Position numbers and translations under genes: made by a program
Part shown: one piece after another, positions 1-8,647 of the stretch
How positions within the stretch are numbered: position 1 is the first letter of the stretch
How the letters are laid out: each line of letters begins with the position of its first letter
Origin: Neolewinella maritima
GTDB taxonomy: Bacteria > Bacteroidota > Bacteroidia > Chitinophagales > Saprospiraceae
NCBI RefSeq assembly: GCF_923081025.1
Contig: NZ_CAKLPZ010000001.1
Location: 1,054,001 to 1,118,000 of the forward strand
Direction: 5' to 3'
Length of the DNA stretch: 64,000 nucleotides
Notes under the pieces: generated by a model
Told to the model about the DNA's origin: nothing
The model's database searches: none
Seen by the model: only the letters and a program-made list of their open reading frames with translations

Positions 1-1
1 A

Positions 2-631
2 CTGCGCCGGATCAAGGACCTGCCGGGCCTACGGATCGCCGGACTGCACGTATACGACGGCCACCTGCACGACCATGATCCAGTGATCCGGAGGGCCCGG
101 GCGGACGAGGTCTACGCACGCGTAGCTGCACTACGGACGGAACTTCAGGCCCTAGTCGGCCGCGACCTGCACTTGGTGATGGGGGGCTCGCCGACCTTTG
201 CGTACTACGTGGGGCGGCCGGATACGACGGTGAGCCCGGGCACCTTCTACTTCTGGGACGCGGGCTACGGGGCGGCCTATCCGGAGCTGGGCTTCGTGCC
301 GGCGGCGCTGCTGCTGACGCGGGTGCTTTCGGTGGTGGACGGGCGGACGATCTGTCTGGACCTGGGCCACAAGGCCGTTGCCTCCGAGATGCCGCAGCCC
401 CGGGTGGTGATCCCTACGCTGGACGACTATACGATCCGCGGACAGTCGGAGGAGCACCTCGTGGTGACCGTACCCGACGCGCGGCGCCACCGGGTGGGGG
501 ATGTGCACTTTGCGGTGCCGGTGCACGTGTGTCCGACCGTAAGCGCCTACGAGCGGCTGCTGCCCGTGACGGACGGCCGGGTCGGTACGCCCTGGCGCGT
601 GGTTGCCCGCGACCGGATGATCAGCGTGTAA
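2..631 (+). CDS. D-threonine aldolase / D-serine dehydratase-like protein, C-terminal part
   Basis: C-terminal part of a PLP-dependent, fold-type III enzyme of the D-threonine aldolase / D-serine dehydratase family. The frame is open to the left window edge, so most of the N-terminal alanine-racemase-like barrel is missing; the first visible residues include GLHVYDGHLHDHD, as at the end of that barrel. What follows is the family's C-terminal beta domain with DLGHKAVASE, the SEEHLVV segment and VHVCPTV, whose His-x-Cys pair is the metal site in characterised relatives. The substrate cannot be told from this part. The stop lies 12 bp before the next gene on the same strand, so the two are probably cotranscribed. 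Confidence 0.8.
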   Translation: MRRIKDLPGLRIAGLHVYDGHLHDHDPVIRRARADEVYARVAALRTELQALVGRDLHLVMGGSPTFAYYVGRPDTTVSPGTFYFWDAGYGAAYPELGFVPAALLLTRVLSVVDGRTICLDLGHKAVASEMPQPRVVIPTLDDYTIRGQSEEHLVVTVPDARRHRVGDVHFAVPVHVCPTVSAYERLLPVTDGRVGTPWRVVARDRMISV

Positions 632-643
632 ACTCAGTGCATC

Positions 644-1750
644 ATGCCACCGCTCCCCCTCATCGTCGACGCCCACCTGGACCTGGCCACCAACGCCATG
701 ACACTGAACCGCGACCTGACGCGGCCGGTGCACGAGATCCGCGCCCGCGAGCTGGCCCTCGGGCTGGACGACTACCCCGACCGCGGCCATGGCACCGTAG
801 CGCTACCAGAACTGCGGCGGGGTGGGGTAGGGCTGGTGTTTGCTACCCTCATCGCGCGCTACTCCGCTACGGGGAGTCGGCAGAAGAACCTGGCCCTGCC
901 CGGCTGGCACTCCCCCGCCCAGGCTTACGCCAGTGCGCAGGGGCAGCTGGCCTGGTACCGCGAGATGGAGCGGCTGGGGGAGATGGTGCAAATCAGCGAT
1001 CGCGCGGGACTGGAGCGGCACCTGGAGCTGTGGCGCACGGCGGAGACAACGAATGCCCTGCCGGTGGGCTACGTGCTGGCCCTAGAGGGGGCCGACTCGA
1101 TCGTGACGCTGGATCATCTGCATCAGTACTACGCACAGGGGCTGCGGTCGGTGGGTCTGGCACACTTCGGTCCGGGGCGGTATGCGGCGGGGACGAATTC
1201 GGACGGTAGCGGTCTGACCGCCGCGGGCAGGGAACTAGTCCGCGAGATGAATACCTTGAATATGCTACTCGACGTGACCCACCTGACCGACCGGGGCTTT
1301 TACGAGGCATTGGAGCTATATACTGGTCCGCTGCTGGCCAGTCACCAGAACTGTCGCGCGCTGGTGCCGGGGGAGCGGCAGTTCAGCGACGCGCAGCTGC
1401 GGGCGGTGATCGAGCGGGGAGGGGTGGTCGGCGGCGCGCTGGATGCGTGGATGCTGCAGGCCGGCTACGTGCGGGGGCAGTCACCGCGGGCGCTGGGTAT
1501 CGGTCTGGAGCGCATCATAGACCACTACGATCACGTGTGCCAGCTAGCCGGCAATGCCGACCACATCGCCATCGGTTCGGACCTAGACGGGCTGTTCGGC
1601 ACCGAGCAGTCGCCCTACGACCTGGATACGGTGGCGGACCTGCAGCGGATCGGTCCGTTGCTGCGCGGGCGGGGCTATACGGAGGCGGAGGTGGAGCAGG
1701 TGCTATCCGGCAACTGGCTGCTGCTGCTCGCCGGCGTGCTGGCACCCTAA
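644..1750 (+). CDS. Membrane dipeptidase (peptidase family M19)
   Basis: A 368-aa zinc dipeptidase of the renal dipeptidase family, expected to cleave dipeptides, in relatives including those with a D-residue. Visible family marks are DAHLDL near the N terminus (metal-binding His-x-Asp), ALEGADSI in the middle (bridging Glu), SHQNCRAL (metal His) and GSDLDG near the C terminus. No signal peptide is seen, so a cytoplasmic protein is inferred. The start ATG follows the upstream gene by 12 bp, and the stop is 9 bp before the pseudouridine synthase. The upstream D-amino-acid-type enzyme could make a small D-amino-acid salvage set with it; that link is inference. Confidence 0.9.
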   Translation: MPPLPLIVDAHLDLATNAMTLNRDLTRPVHEIRARELALGLDDYPDRGHGTVALPELRRGGVGLVFATLIARYSATGSRQKNLALPGWHSPAQAYASAQGQLAWYREMERLGEMVQISDRAGLERHLELWRTAETTNALPVGYVLALEGADSIVTLDHLHQYYAQGLRSVGLAHFGPGRYAAGTNSDGSGLTAAGRELVREMNTLNMLLDVTHLTDRGFYEALELYTGPLLASHQNCRALVPGERQFSDAQLRAVIERGGVVGGALDAWMLQAGYVRGQSPRALGIGLERIIDHYDHVCQLAGNADHIAIGSDLDGLFGTEQSPYDLDTVADLQRIGPLLRGRGYTEAEVEQVLSGNWLLLLAGVLAP

Positions 1751-1759
1751 CTTGCGCCG

Positions 1760-2479
1760 ATGAAACTGCCCGTGCTCCACGAAGACGACCACCTGATCGT
1801 CGTCAACAAACCCACCGACCTACTCACCGTACCGGACCGCCACGATCCGGAGCTCCCCAACCTGAAGCACATGCTGGCTGCCCAGCACGGCAGCATCATC
1901 CCCGTACACCGGCTGGACCGGCCCACCACCGGCGTGCTCGTCTTCGCCAAAACGGCCGAGGCGCACCGGGGCCTGAGCATGCAGTTCGAGGCCCGCGACG
2001 TGGAGAAGGTCTACCTCGCCCTCGTCGACGGCGTACCCCAGCCGGACGAGGCCACCATCGACGAGCCCATCGCGCCCCACCCCTCCAAGGTTGGCCGCAT
2101 GATGGTCACCAACCGCAACGGCAAGGTGGCCCGCACCGACTACAAGGTGATGGAGCCGCTGGGCAAATTCAGTCTGGTCGGCGTACAGATCTTCACCGGC
2201 CGCACCCACCAGATCCGCGTGCACCTGGCCTACATCGGTTACCCCCTGATCGTCGATCCCTTCTACGGCAAGCGCAGCGCGTTCATGCTCTCCGAGGTCA
2301 AGGGCCGGCGCTACAACAAGGGCAAGCACGAGGTAGAGCGGCCGCTGCTCTCCCGCGTCCCCCTCCACGCCTCCCGCCTGGGCTTCACCCATCCCGTGAC
2401 CCAGGAGTGGCTACACTTTGAAACGGAACTCCCCAAGGACATGCGGGCGATGGTGAAGCAGTTGCGGAAGTTGGGGTAG
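1760..2479 (+). CDS. RluA-family RNA pseudouridine synthase
   Basis: A 239-aa pseudouridine synthase of the RluA/RluC/RluD family. The catalytic motif HRLDRPTTG is present at about residues 51-59, with the catalytic Asp, and the later GRTHQIRVHLAYIGYPLIVDP segment is the conserved core of the same fold. No N-terminal S4 RNA-binding domain is visible, so this is a short, catalytic-domain-only member. The exact RNA target (rRNA or tRNA position) cannot be told. It is the last gene of a three-gene co-directional group with gaps of 12 and 9 bp, and is followed by the long gene-poor accessory region. Confidence 0.9.
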   Translation: MKLPVLHEDDHLIVVNKPTDLLTVPDRHDPELPNLKHMLAAQHGSIIPVHRLDRPTTGVLVFAKTAEAHRGLSMQFEARDVEKVYLALVDGVPQPDEATIDEPIAPHPSKVGRMMVTNRNGKVARTDYKVMEPLGKFSLVGVQIFTGRTHQIRVHLAYIGYPLIVDPFYGKRSAFMLSEVKGRRYNKGKHEVERPLLSRVPLHASRLGFTHPVTQEWLHFETELPKDMRAMVKQLRKLG

Positions 2480-2531
2480 GGGGCAAGGGGTTAGGGGGAG
2501 ATGGGGTTACGGATGGTGGAGGTGGGGTAGG

Positions 2532-2549
2532 GGGCGGGGCCGCGGGTGC
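2532..2549 (-). repeat. 18-bp GC-rich motif, copy 1
   Basis: Reverse-complement copy of the word GCACCYGCGRCCCCGCCC, which occurs six times in the window. Function unknown. Confidence 0.6.
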
Positions 2550-2671
2550 GGTGTGGAGCGCGGAGTACGGAAGCAGCAGGGATGTTCTATATTGAGCCAG
2601 TGCTAGGCGTTTCACTCTGCTGGTACGGGCTCGGGGCAGGCGTTGCGACGCATGGGGGGCGAAGCCGTAGG

Positions 2672-2711
2672 GTTGCGTGTATACAACATGCGGGAGGTGG
2701 CTACACGCAAC
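2672..2711. repeat. 10-bp perfect inverted repeat
   Basis: GTTGCGTGTA at 2672-2681 and TACACGCAAC at 2702-2711 are exact reverse complements separated by 20 bp. Parts of the right arm recur downstream near 2788-2799. It may be a remnant of a mobile element end or a small hairpin; nothing identifies it further. Confidence 0.4.
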
Positions 2712-2812
2712 CTGCGTGGCTACACGACACGTTGCGGCTACCCGTCCACTGAGCTGTCCACGTCGATGGGTTGCCGTAGATTGGGGGGCTACACGCAATC
2801 GTTGGTGCGGTT

Positions 2813-2820
2813 GTTGGGCG
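2813..2820 (+). other. Possible attC end box (GTTGGGCG)
   Basis: GTTGGGC fits the integron core-site consensus GTTRRRY, and the same variant heptamer recurs at 5479 and, as its complement GCCCAAC, at 3633 and 6802. A left arm for this copy was not found, so it may be half of a decayed attC site. Confidence 0.35.
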
Positions 2821-2974
2821 AAACGCTCAAAAAAATCTGTTTAAGACATAGCTAAGTGACCGAAGATTGTAGTTGGTGGAACGTTGAAGAAAAAGCTACC
2901 GCGCAGATCAAAAATGAAGCCGGTGACCGAGCGACATTAAAAATTGAGGAAGATAAACTGAGTAAGTTCCACTG

Positions 2975-3306
2975 TAAAATTGGAAGATCAGAAAAGGAAG
3001 AGCGGCACGGAATAAAGGCTACCGCATAGGGACAGACGAAAAACTAGCTGGTAAAGCACCCGGGTAGAAAGTTAGGACTGATAAACCTATACAGCTGCAG
3101 CAAATATTACTTAGAGCAAGCTGATTGCTGGCTGCCGCCATAAAATTGGAAGATCAGAAAAGGAAGAGCGGCACGCAATAAAGGCTACCGCACAGGGACA
3201 GACGAAAAGCTAGCTGGTAAAGCACCCGGGTAGAAAGTTAGAACTGATAAGCTTCTACAACTGCAGCAAATAATACTCAGAGCAAGCTGATTGCTGGCTA
3301 CTGCCA
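2975..3306. repeat. Tandem duplication, two 166-bp copies
   Basis: Copy one runs from 2975 to 3140 and copy two from 3141 to 3306. Both begin with TAAAATTGGAAGATCAGAAA and include AAAGCACCCGGGTAGAAAGT and GCAAGCTGATTGCTGG; they differ at scattered single bases (by eye well over 90 percent identical). No open frame of note crosses them. They lie between two attC-like boxes, so they may be a non-coding cassette or a duplicated fragment of one. Confidence 0.85.
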
Positions 3307-3631
3307 CCTGAAGATTGCTGTAAGGAAGGAATTTCAAAATTTGTAAGTGGCGATGAAGTCGGTCTTGTCCGGCCGTCGCTATGGCCCAAAATTCCCTACG
3401 GGGTTTTGGTCCATGCTCCTTACCGGCCAATCCTTAATCGTTGGTTCTAAGATTTTTCACTTCGATGTTGGCAGATTTCTCACTTCTGGATTACGAATCG
3501 CTGGGATGTTAGGGTAGACACGGCTGTACAAACCATCACAAGGAGACGCTAACAACTTAGCAAGTATTCAGTGGGGAATAGTGAATAAAAATAAAAGCCC
3601 GTCTAACAGATTAAAAAAAGAAGGAGCGCAT

Positions 3632-3757
3632 CGCCCAACAATGTGTTTACGTCCATGCGCCGAGCTAGCTTTGTGACGCTTCGATAGAGCTATTTTCGTG
3701 ATCTAAGGAAAGTAGTTTCACGATTAAAAGTGGCGGTGGCGCACGGGCGCAAACACA
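3632..3757 (+). other. attC-like recombination site, interrupted on its right side
   Basis: The left arm starts with GCCCAAC (3633-3639, fits RYYYAAC) and continues through 3642-3661. The segment 3738-3757 is its reverse complement at 17 of 20 positions. About 76 bp lie between the arms and can form the distal part of the hairpin. The matching end box GTTGGGC is found only beyond the insertion sequence, at 5479-5485. A long imperfect stem bounded by RYYYAAC and GTTRRRY is the hallmark of integron attC sites. No integrase gene is in the window. Confidence 0.55.
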
Positions 3758-3764
3758 CCCATCA

Positions 3765-5474
3765 GACTGTGCAAAAAGTATGGTTTCCTATTTTCTTACC
3801 GTATCTTCAGGGTACTTCACCGATACCCGCAAAAAATGCCTAAAAAGATAGGTCTCAACCCCGCCCAGTTCGGTCTTTTTGCTACTCCACTCGAAGCGAT
3901 GATCCCGGCGGATGCCGAAGTGCGGGTCGTAGCCGCTTTTGTAGATCAACTGGACCTACCCGCCCTCGGCTTCAAGCCCGTGCAGGCCGACGGGGCCAGT
4001 GCTTACGGTGCGGAGCTGCTGCTGAAGCTCTACCTGTACGGCTACCTGAACCGCATTCGGAGCAGCCGCCAGTTGGAGCGGGCCTGCGCGGTCAATATCG
4101 AGGTGATGTGGCTGATAGGTAACCTCAAGCCCAAGTACCACACGATCGCGGATTTCCGCAAGCACCACCCCAAGGCGCTCAAGGCCGTTTTCCGGGAGTA
4201 CGTGCTACTACTAAAGGACTGGGAGCTCATTGCGGGCCAACGCCTGGCGGTGGACGGCACGAAGATCCACGCGCAGAACGCGCGCAAGCAGAACTTCAAC
4301 CGGGCCAAGCTGCAGCGCAAGCTGGAGCGGATCGAGCGGGGCATCGCCGCTGCGCTGCAGGAGTTTGCCGACCGGGACGTTCAGGAAGCCAGCGATAGCA
4401 AGAGGGAACTACAGCAGCAAGCACTGGATAAGTTGACGGCGCTACGGGAGCGCAAGGCAGTGTACGAAGAGATGCAGACGGATCTGGCCGAGAGCGGAGC
4501 CAACCAGTTAAGCCAGACCGATGCGGATGCCCGTAGTATGATGGTGAAGGGAACGGAGTCACTGGTGGGTTACAACATCCAGTCGGTGGTAGATGATGCG
4601 CACAACTTGATCGTGCATACGGAGGCGACCAACGTAAACGACATCCAGGCCCTAGGAGGGCTGGCCGGGGCGGCCAAGGACATCCTCGATCTGCCCGACC
4701 AATCGGAGGAGCCGATCGACATCCTAGCAGATAAGGGATACTATGATGCCACTAATCTCGCCACAGTAGAAGCCCTGGGTATGGAACCCTTCGTAGCCGA
4801 ACGCAAGACGAAGCCGCGCGCAGCCGGGGGTTACGGGGCGCGGGAGTTCGACTACGACGAGGAGGCGGACGTGTACGTGTGTCCCGAGGGGGAGGAGCTG
4901 ACGAGCAACGGGCGGTGGTACCAGCAGCGGGAGAGCCGCGGGGGGCGCACTCCAACCGAGCGGCGCTTCCGGCGCTACCGGATTAGCCACACGATCTGCG
5001 CGCAGTGTCCCATCCGGGAGCAGTGCCTGAGCGAGGCGGCGAGAAACAACCGCCACGGCAAAGTGCTTCACCACCACGAGCACGCCGCGGCGCTAGCACG
5101 CAACCGCCAGCGGCTGCAGGAGTGGCCGGAAGTGTATCCCAGTCGGCAGGCCATCGTAGAACACCCGTTTGGTACCATCAAACGAAGTTGGGGCGCTTAC
5201 TTCACCCTAGTTAAGGGGCTGGAAGCCGTAGACGGGGAGTTCAGTTTGCTGGCCTGCTGCTACAACCTACGGCGGAGTGTGTCCATTGTTGGCGTTCCGG
5301 AACTGCTACGGCGGTTGCGGGGGCGTGTTTTAGCGGGAAATGACTCCGTTTTGGCGTTTATAGGTCTATTTGAGCGCTTCATGACAGTCATTTGCGACCA
5401 TTATCCGGGAATACTGGAAGTAAAGCTGGGTAGGCGGAAATTTGCTTAGCTTGGGCGTGAGCTTTTGCACAGCC
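3765..5474 (+). mobile_element. IS1182-family insertion sequence
   Basis: The element is bounded by imperfect terminal inverted repeats: GACTGTGCAAAA on the left (3765-3776) and TTTTGCACAGCC on the right (5463-5474). About 1.71 kb, within the usual size of the family, with a single intact transposase gene. No target duplication could be recognised. It sits between the right arm of the attC-like stem (ending about 3757) and the attC end box at 5479, so it appears to have inserted into that site. Confidence 0.75.
3836..5449 (+). CDS. IS1182-family transposase (DDE)
   Basis: A complete 537-aa transposase. An N-terminal IS5/IS1182-type DUF772-like domain ([19 protein letters not shown] onward) is followed by the DDE core: first Asp in [18 protein letters not shown], second in [10 protein letters not shown], and Glu in [13 protein letters not shown] Cys cluster (CPEGEEL, then [11 protein letters not shown]) sits between the second and third acidic residues, as in other IS1182 transposases. 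The frame is unbroken with an ATG start, so the protein may be active. The gene lies inside the terminal inverted repeats at 3765 and 5474. Confidence 0.92.
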   Translation: MPKKIGLNPAQFGLFATPLEAMIPADAEVRVVAAFVDQLDLPALGFKPVQADGASAYGAELLLKLYLYGYLNRIRSSRQLERACAVNIEVMWLIGNLKPKYHTIADFRKHHPKALKAVFREYVLLLKDWELIAGQRLAVDGTKIHAQNARKQNFNRAKLQRKLERIERGIAAALQEFADRDVQEASDSKRELQQQALDKLTALRERKAVYEEMQTDLAESGANQLSQTDADARSMMVKGTESLVGYNIQSVVDDAHNLIVHTEATNVNDIQALGGLAGAAKDILDLPDQSEEPIDILADKGYYDATNLATVEALGMEPFVAERKTKPRAAGGYGAREFDYDEEADVYVCPEGEELTSNGRWYQQRESRGGRTPTERRFRRYRISHTICAQCPIREQCLSEAARNNRHGKVLHHHEHAAALARNRQRLQEWPEVYPSRQAIVEHPFGTIKRSWGAYFTLVKGLEAVDGEFSLLACCYNLRRSVSIVGVPELLRRLRGRVLAGNDSVLAFIGLFERFMTVICDHYPGILEVKLGRRKFA

Positions 5475-5478
5475 TCTC

Positions 5479-5486
5479 GTTGGGCG
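5479..5486 (+). other. attC end box (GTTGGGCG) right of the IS1182-like element
   Basis: GTTGGGC fits GTTRRRY and pairs with GCCCAAC at 3633. It is taken as the displaced end of the attC-like site split by the insertion sequence. A small hairpin (GCCGC, loop, GCGGC) follows at about 5491-5505. Confidence 0.5.
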
Positions 5487-5657
5487 ACAGCCGCTTTAGG
5501 CGGCCGGATAATGGATGCTTTCATACATACGACATACAATTAGGGCCAATACCTGCCAACATCTCTGGGTAATATTGCCTTTTAAATCCTCCTTCCATTT
5601 GGCTCACTCTAATTAATACTCCTGGTATGAGTATATTGTCGTTCAATTGAATAAATT

Positions 5658-6278
5658 ATGATCACTGTTAACGAGGACGGCTCGCTAGATATAAGGTCAG
5701 GTTTACTGATAAGTTATCTACAAATAATATTTAATCAAGTCAGAAGAATTGCTATCATATAATTTGTCGAAGAAGAACCAACCGATGGCTTTAGACAAAT
5801 AACATACACGTCTGAGAAAATTGCAGAAAAACTAGAGTGTCAGATAGTTTGCGTAATCATGACGGCGGTATTTCTTGAAGCATTTATCTATGACTATTGC
5901 GTCAGACGGAAGTCTGCAAATTACGTTAACAAGTATCTTGAGAAAATGGACACTATATCGAAATTCGTGATAGGAACACGTCTATTTGCGACCAAAGGTA
6001 TTCCAGAAGATTCTCATATTTTGGAGCAAATGAGGCAGCTCTTTAGGCTCAGGAATAACCTTGTACACCACAAAACTAAAAATTCGAAGTCACCAACTTT
6101 TTCAATACCGCCTGAATTTGAACCCATCCAGTGCATCAAATTTCTTAGAGATTTATGTGCATCAATGGAGTTGATCGATCCAGGAGATCAATTTGTAGAC
6201 ATGATTAAATATCACATCAATGGGTGGCTCAGTCAGCTTCACCGACGACCTCACGTATACCCTCTAATAGGCGGTTAA
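5658..6278 (+). pseudogene. HEPN-like gene interrupted by an in-frame TAA
   Basis: The intact stretch from ATG 5859 gives 139 aa with RNNLVH, which fits the R-x4-H motif of HEPN RNase-type domains. The same frame stays protein-like upstream: an ATG at 5658 gives 34 codons, then TAA at 5760-5762, then 32 sense codons (starting FVEEEPTDGF) up to 5859, with no usual start codon among them. One base change would restore a protein of about 206 aa. Translation could still begin at 5859 and give a shortened product. The gene is AT-rich, unlike the core genes, and lies between attC-like boxes, as an integron cassette gene would. Confidence 0.6.
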
Positions 6279-6444
6279 GTTACAATCGGAATCTTTAATC
6301 GCTTATTTTTTTTGTGAAAGTGAATGTCTATCCCGAAGGATTGCTTATAAGCTTTTTTAGGTAGAATATACCATATGAAGTGTAGCCGCAAGATTTGTTT
6401 CGTTAACCTATTCTATAACCTGAGTCATCTAAAGTCAAAGGTAC

Positions 6445-6774
6445 ATGTCAGTGAGTGATGCATCTGTAATCGATATGATGGGATATGATCCAAGTTTAGA
6501 TAGGGTTATATTAACAATCTCTAATCATTTAAACTGGGAGGATGAACTCGTTGACCTCTATCACTTGCAAGAAAAAGTTAATGCATATGTATCGTTTTAC
6601 GAAAGTGGTCAAATTTATAAAGTCGAACCTAGATATATGGGAAAGAAGATTGTAATACGGATAGTGAGCAAGTTTAAGCCTACTGCTTTGGTCGAAAGAT
6701 TTTATGAAACGACTACTAGGGTGCTGGACACAATTGGATTATCGCTGGATGTAACCTATCTCGTCATTGATTAG
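6445..6774 (+). CDS. DUF6572 domain protein
   Basis: A 109-aa small acidic protein of the DUF6572 type: an N-terminal VIDMMGYDPSLDRVILTISN segment, the LNWEDELVDLYHLQEKVNAY helix, ESGQIY and a GKKIVIRIVSK strand. Family members are short, widespread and of unknown function. It is AT-rich like the HEPN-type gene upstream and sits just before an attC-like box at 6802, which fits a cassette-borne gene. The start ATG was chosen because the family begins just before the VID segment. Confidence 0.7.
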   Translation: MSVSDASVIDMMGYDPSLDRVILTISNHLNWEDELVDLYHLQEKVNAYVSFYESGQIYKVEPRYMGKKIVIRIVSKFKPTALVERFYETTTRVLDTIGLSLDVTYLVID

Positions 6775-6800
6775 AGTGGTCAAAGACATAAGAAGAAAAT

Positions 6801-6820
6801 TGCCCAACACTGCGCCAACT
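6801..6820 (+). other. Possible attC start box (TGCCCAACACTGCGCC)
   Basis: GCCCAAC (6802-6808) fits RYYYAAC and is the same variant as at 3633. The right arm that should complete the stem was not found; the IS4-like element starts immediately after, and sequence beyond it does not pair. Confidence 0.35.
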
Positions 6821-8348
6821 CCATTAAGCTAAGGGAATTTTGGGGTATTTGAGTTGCCGGCCCCGCCTCGGATTAGCGCTGTTTTCCAGTCACGTCGTCC
6901 GCTCCGTATCTTTAAAGCATAGTGTCCCCGTCCGGCCGTGAGGCGGCCCGTGCCGTGACCTGCTGCCTTGGTAGACGATTAGAATGCCGAGCGATAGTTT
7001 GGTTCGTAAACGTGTCGGTCCTGACTCCGCATGATCCGTCTGATGCGTACACGGCCCGGGCGGGGCCTATAGGGTTCGAGGTGGGTAAGTAGCTCGTCCA
7101 GGAGAACCTTGGTCCGGGCGCGCCACCGCCAGATACCTTCCAAAAACAGGGTGGGCAGCCACCTTTTGATCAGCCCGGCGGTCACGTTGCGGTTGATGCG
7201 GTAGCTGTAATAACGGTGTTGGGTACGTGCTTTCTTGGCCCGCTCGCGATCGAGTAGGCAGGCGCTCTGTACGTTGTAGAACCAGAAAGTGGACCAGAGA
7301 TCCTGCTCTACTCCGGGTTGGGTGTAGGCGGAGATCAGGGCTAGCTGCAGGTAGGACTTGAGGTGAGAGATGCCGGTCTCCACGCCCCAGCGCAGGCCGT
7401 AGAGCTCCCCGATACGCCGGTGGTGGAAGCGGCGGCGGTGCATCAGCGTGGTCAGGAGTACCTCTACCTCTCCGGTAGGCAGCTCGACGCGCACCAGGCG
7501 GAGCTCCAGGGGGTGACGCTCCTCAGGGCGGAGTCCCAACTGTCGCAGCGTACGCAGGGCTCGCCCCAGCAGCGGGACAGTGATGAGCCGGTCGGGCTGA
7601 CCACTGCGGACGAAGTCTACGACTTCGGGACTCATGGTCACGGGGAGGCGGATGATGCAATCGGAACCGTGGCGGCGGTGCAGGAAGGGCAGCCCGTAGC
7701 CGGCGTAACCACGGTCGTAAATATATATAGCCCGTTGAGGCAGGTGCTCGACATTGGGATAAGCATGACGGATCTCGCCGCTGTGCTGAGTATGCAGGTC
7801 CGCCCGGAGAATGATGCGGTTGAGCAGATCGTAGGTCAGCAGGATACGGGTGGAGGGCACCTTATCGTGCTGGTTCTGATGAAAGCCAAAGGCCTGGCCG
7901 ATCCATTGCTCGCGGGGTAGGGTCTGCCCGGTGCCGTCCACGGCGAAAAGCAGATGAGATCGCCAGCGGCGTGCGTGGCCGAAGCAAGTGTAAAAGTCCT
8001 GGACCGAGCGGTAGAAGAAATCGCGGAAGAAGGCCGGACGGATGGCCCGCCAGCGCTGGGCGAAGGCGGACTTAGTGACCGGGGCCCGACCGAGGGAGCC
8101 GAAGAAGTCGTGTAGTTCCACGGCGGTGGACTTACGGACCAGCTGCAGGATGAAGGCTACGGTGCGGCGGAAGGTCAGGGGGCTGGAGCGAGTGAAGTGG
8201 CGGTGGGGCTCGACGATATACTGCGCGCGTTGGGCCTCCGTGGTGAGGTCAGGGAAGTTGCGCAGGAGAGTCAGATAGCGGCTCAGGGCGTGGGTCATGC
8301 TCCTAAGTTCGGCAGTAGACTAATGCCGTCAAATGCTTAGCTTAATGG
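6821..8348 (-). mobile_element. IS4-family insertion sequence
   Basis: Perfect 13-bp terminal inverted repeats, CCATTAAGCTAAG at 6821-6833 and CTTAGCTTAATGG at 8336-8348, enclose one intact transposase gene on the minus strand. Length about 1.53 kb, within the IS4 range. No target duplication was recognised in the flanks. About 140 bp between the left end and the transposase stop is non-coding. Confidence 0.8.
6979..8298 (-). CDS. IS4-family transposase (DDE)
   Basis: A complete 439-aa transposase. First catalytic Asp in LLFAVDGTGQTLP, second in IYIYDRGYAGYG, and the IS4 signature Y-(2)-R-(3)-E-(6)-K in LYGLRWGVETGISHLKSYL. The N-terminal part (residues about 1-110) has the usual helical DNA-binding character with several Arg-rich stretches, and the C terminus is strongly basic. 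Nothing suggests a frameshift, so the enzyme may be functional. Confidence 0.92.
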   Translation of the reverse strand: MTHALSRYLTLLRNFPDLTTEAQRAQYIVEPHRHFTRSSPLTFRRTVAFILQLVRKSTAVELHDFFGSLGRAPVTKSAFAQRWRAIRPAFFRDFFYRSVQDFYTCFGHARRWRSHLLFAVDGTGQTLPREQWIGQAFGFHQNQHDKVPSTRILLTYDLLNRIILRADLHTQHSGEIRHAYPNVEHLPQRAIYIYDRGYAGYGLPFLHRRHGSDCIIRLPVTMSPEVVDFVRSGQPDRLITVPLLGRALRTLRQLGLRPEERHPLELRLVRVELPTGEVEVLLTTLMHRRRFHHRRIGELYGLRWGVETGISHLKSYLQLALISAYTQPGVEQDLWSTFWFYNVQSACLLDRERAKKARTQHRYYSYRINRNVTAGLIKRWLPTLFLEGIWRWRARTKVLLDELLTHLEPYRPRPGRVRIRRIMRSQDRHVYEPNYRSAF

Positions 8349-8647
8349 CCGTGAACACCGCGCCCATCGTCAACCGGGTCTGGCTAGTACTTGACCCCTC
8401 CCTTAAAAAGCGCGACCACTGATAACTAGAATAGCTGTCAGCTGGACGATTATCCAACGGGAGTCAAAGCAAACTGATCTCACCGATTATCGACCTCATA
8501 TCTAAGCTCTCACCCCAGAAAGGGCCAGAGAGCTCGGTGAGCTCATCTACAGTTTGTATCTACTGCTCGCGAAAGCTATTTTACATCAAACCGCCTTTGG
8601 AGCAACTGACTCCACTAACCGACCTCAACAGCGATACATATAGCAAG

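Larger units (their letters stand above)
2480..2974. other. Gene-poor stretch with short inverted and direct repeats
   Basis: No convincing gene is seen. The stretch begins G-rich, contains one copy of the 18-bp motif described separately, and then several copies of GGCTACACGCAA-like words (about 2699, 2788) and the inverted repeat at 2672-2711. From about 2830 onward the base composition turns AT-rich, unlike the core genes on the left, which marks the start of the accessory island. Confidence 0.6.

Noticed and set aside
2546-2855. Small plus-strand frames of about 70 codons after the pseudouridine synthase
   Set aside because: They run through short repeats, have no start context or family resemblance and end at chance stops.
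3185-3430. An 81-codon minus-strand frame over the second 166-bp repeat
   Set aside because: The first repeat copy does not keep the frame, and the product has no coherent character.
8349-8536. Right arm of the attC-like site beyond the IS4-like element
   Set aside because: No sequence complementary to the arm at 6802-6820 was found; if one existed it has been lost.
2480-8600. Integron integrase or other tyrosine recombinase
   Set aside because: Looked for because of the attC-like boxes; no frame in the window has recombinase motifs.
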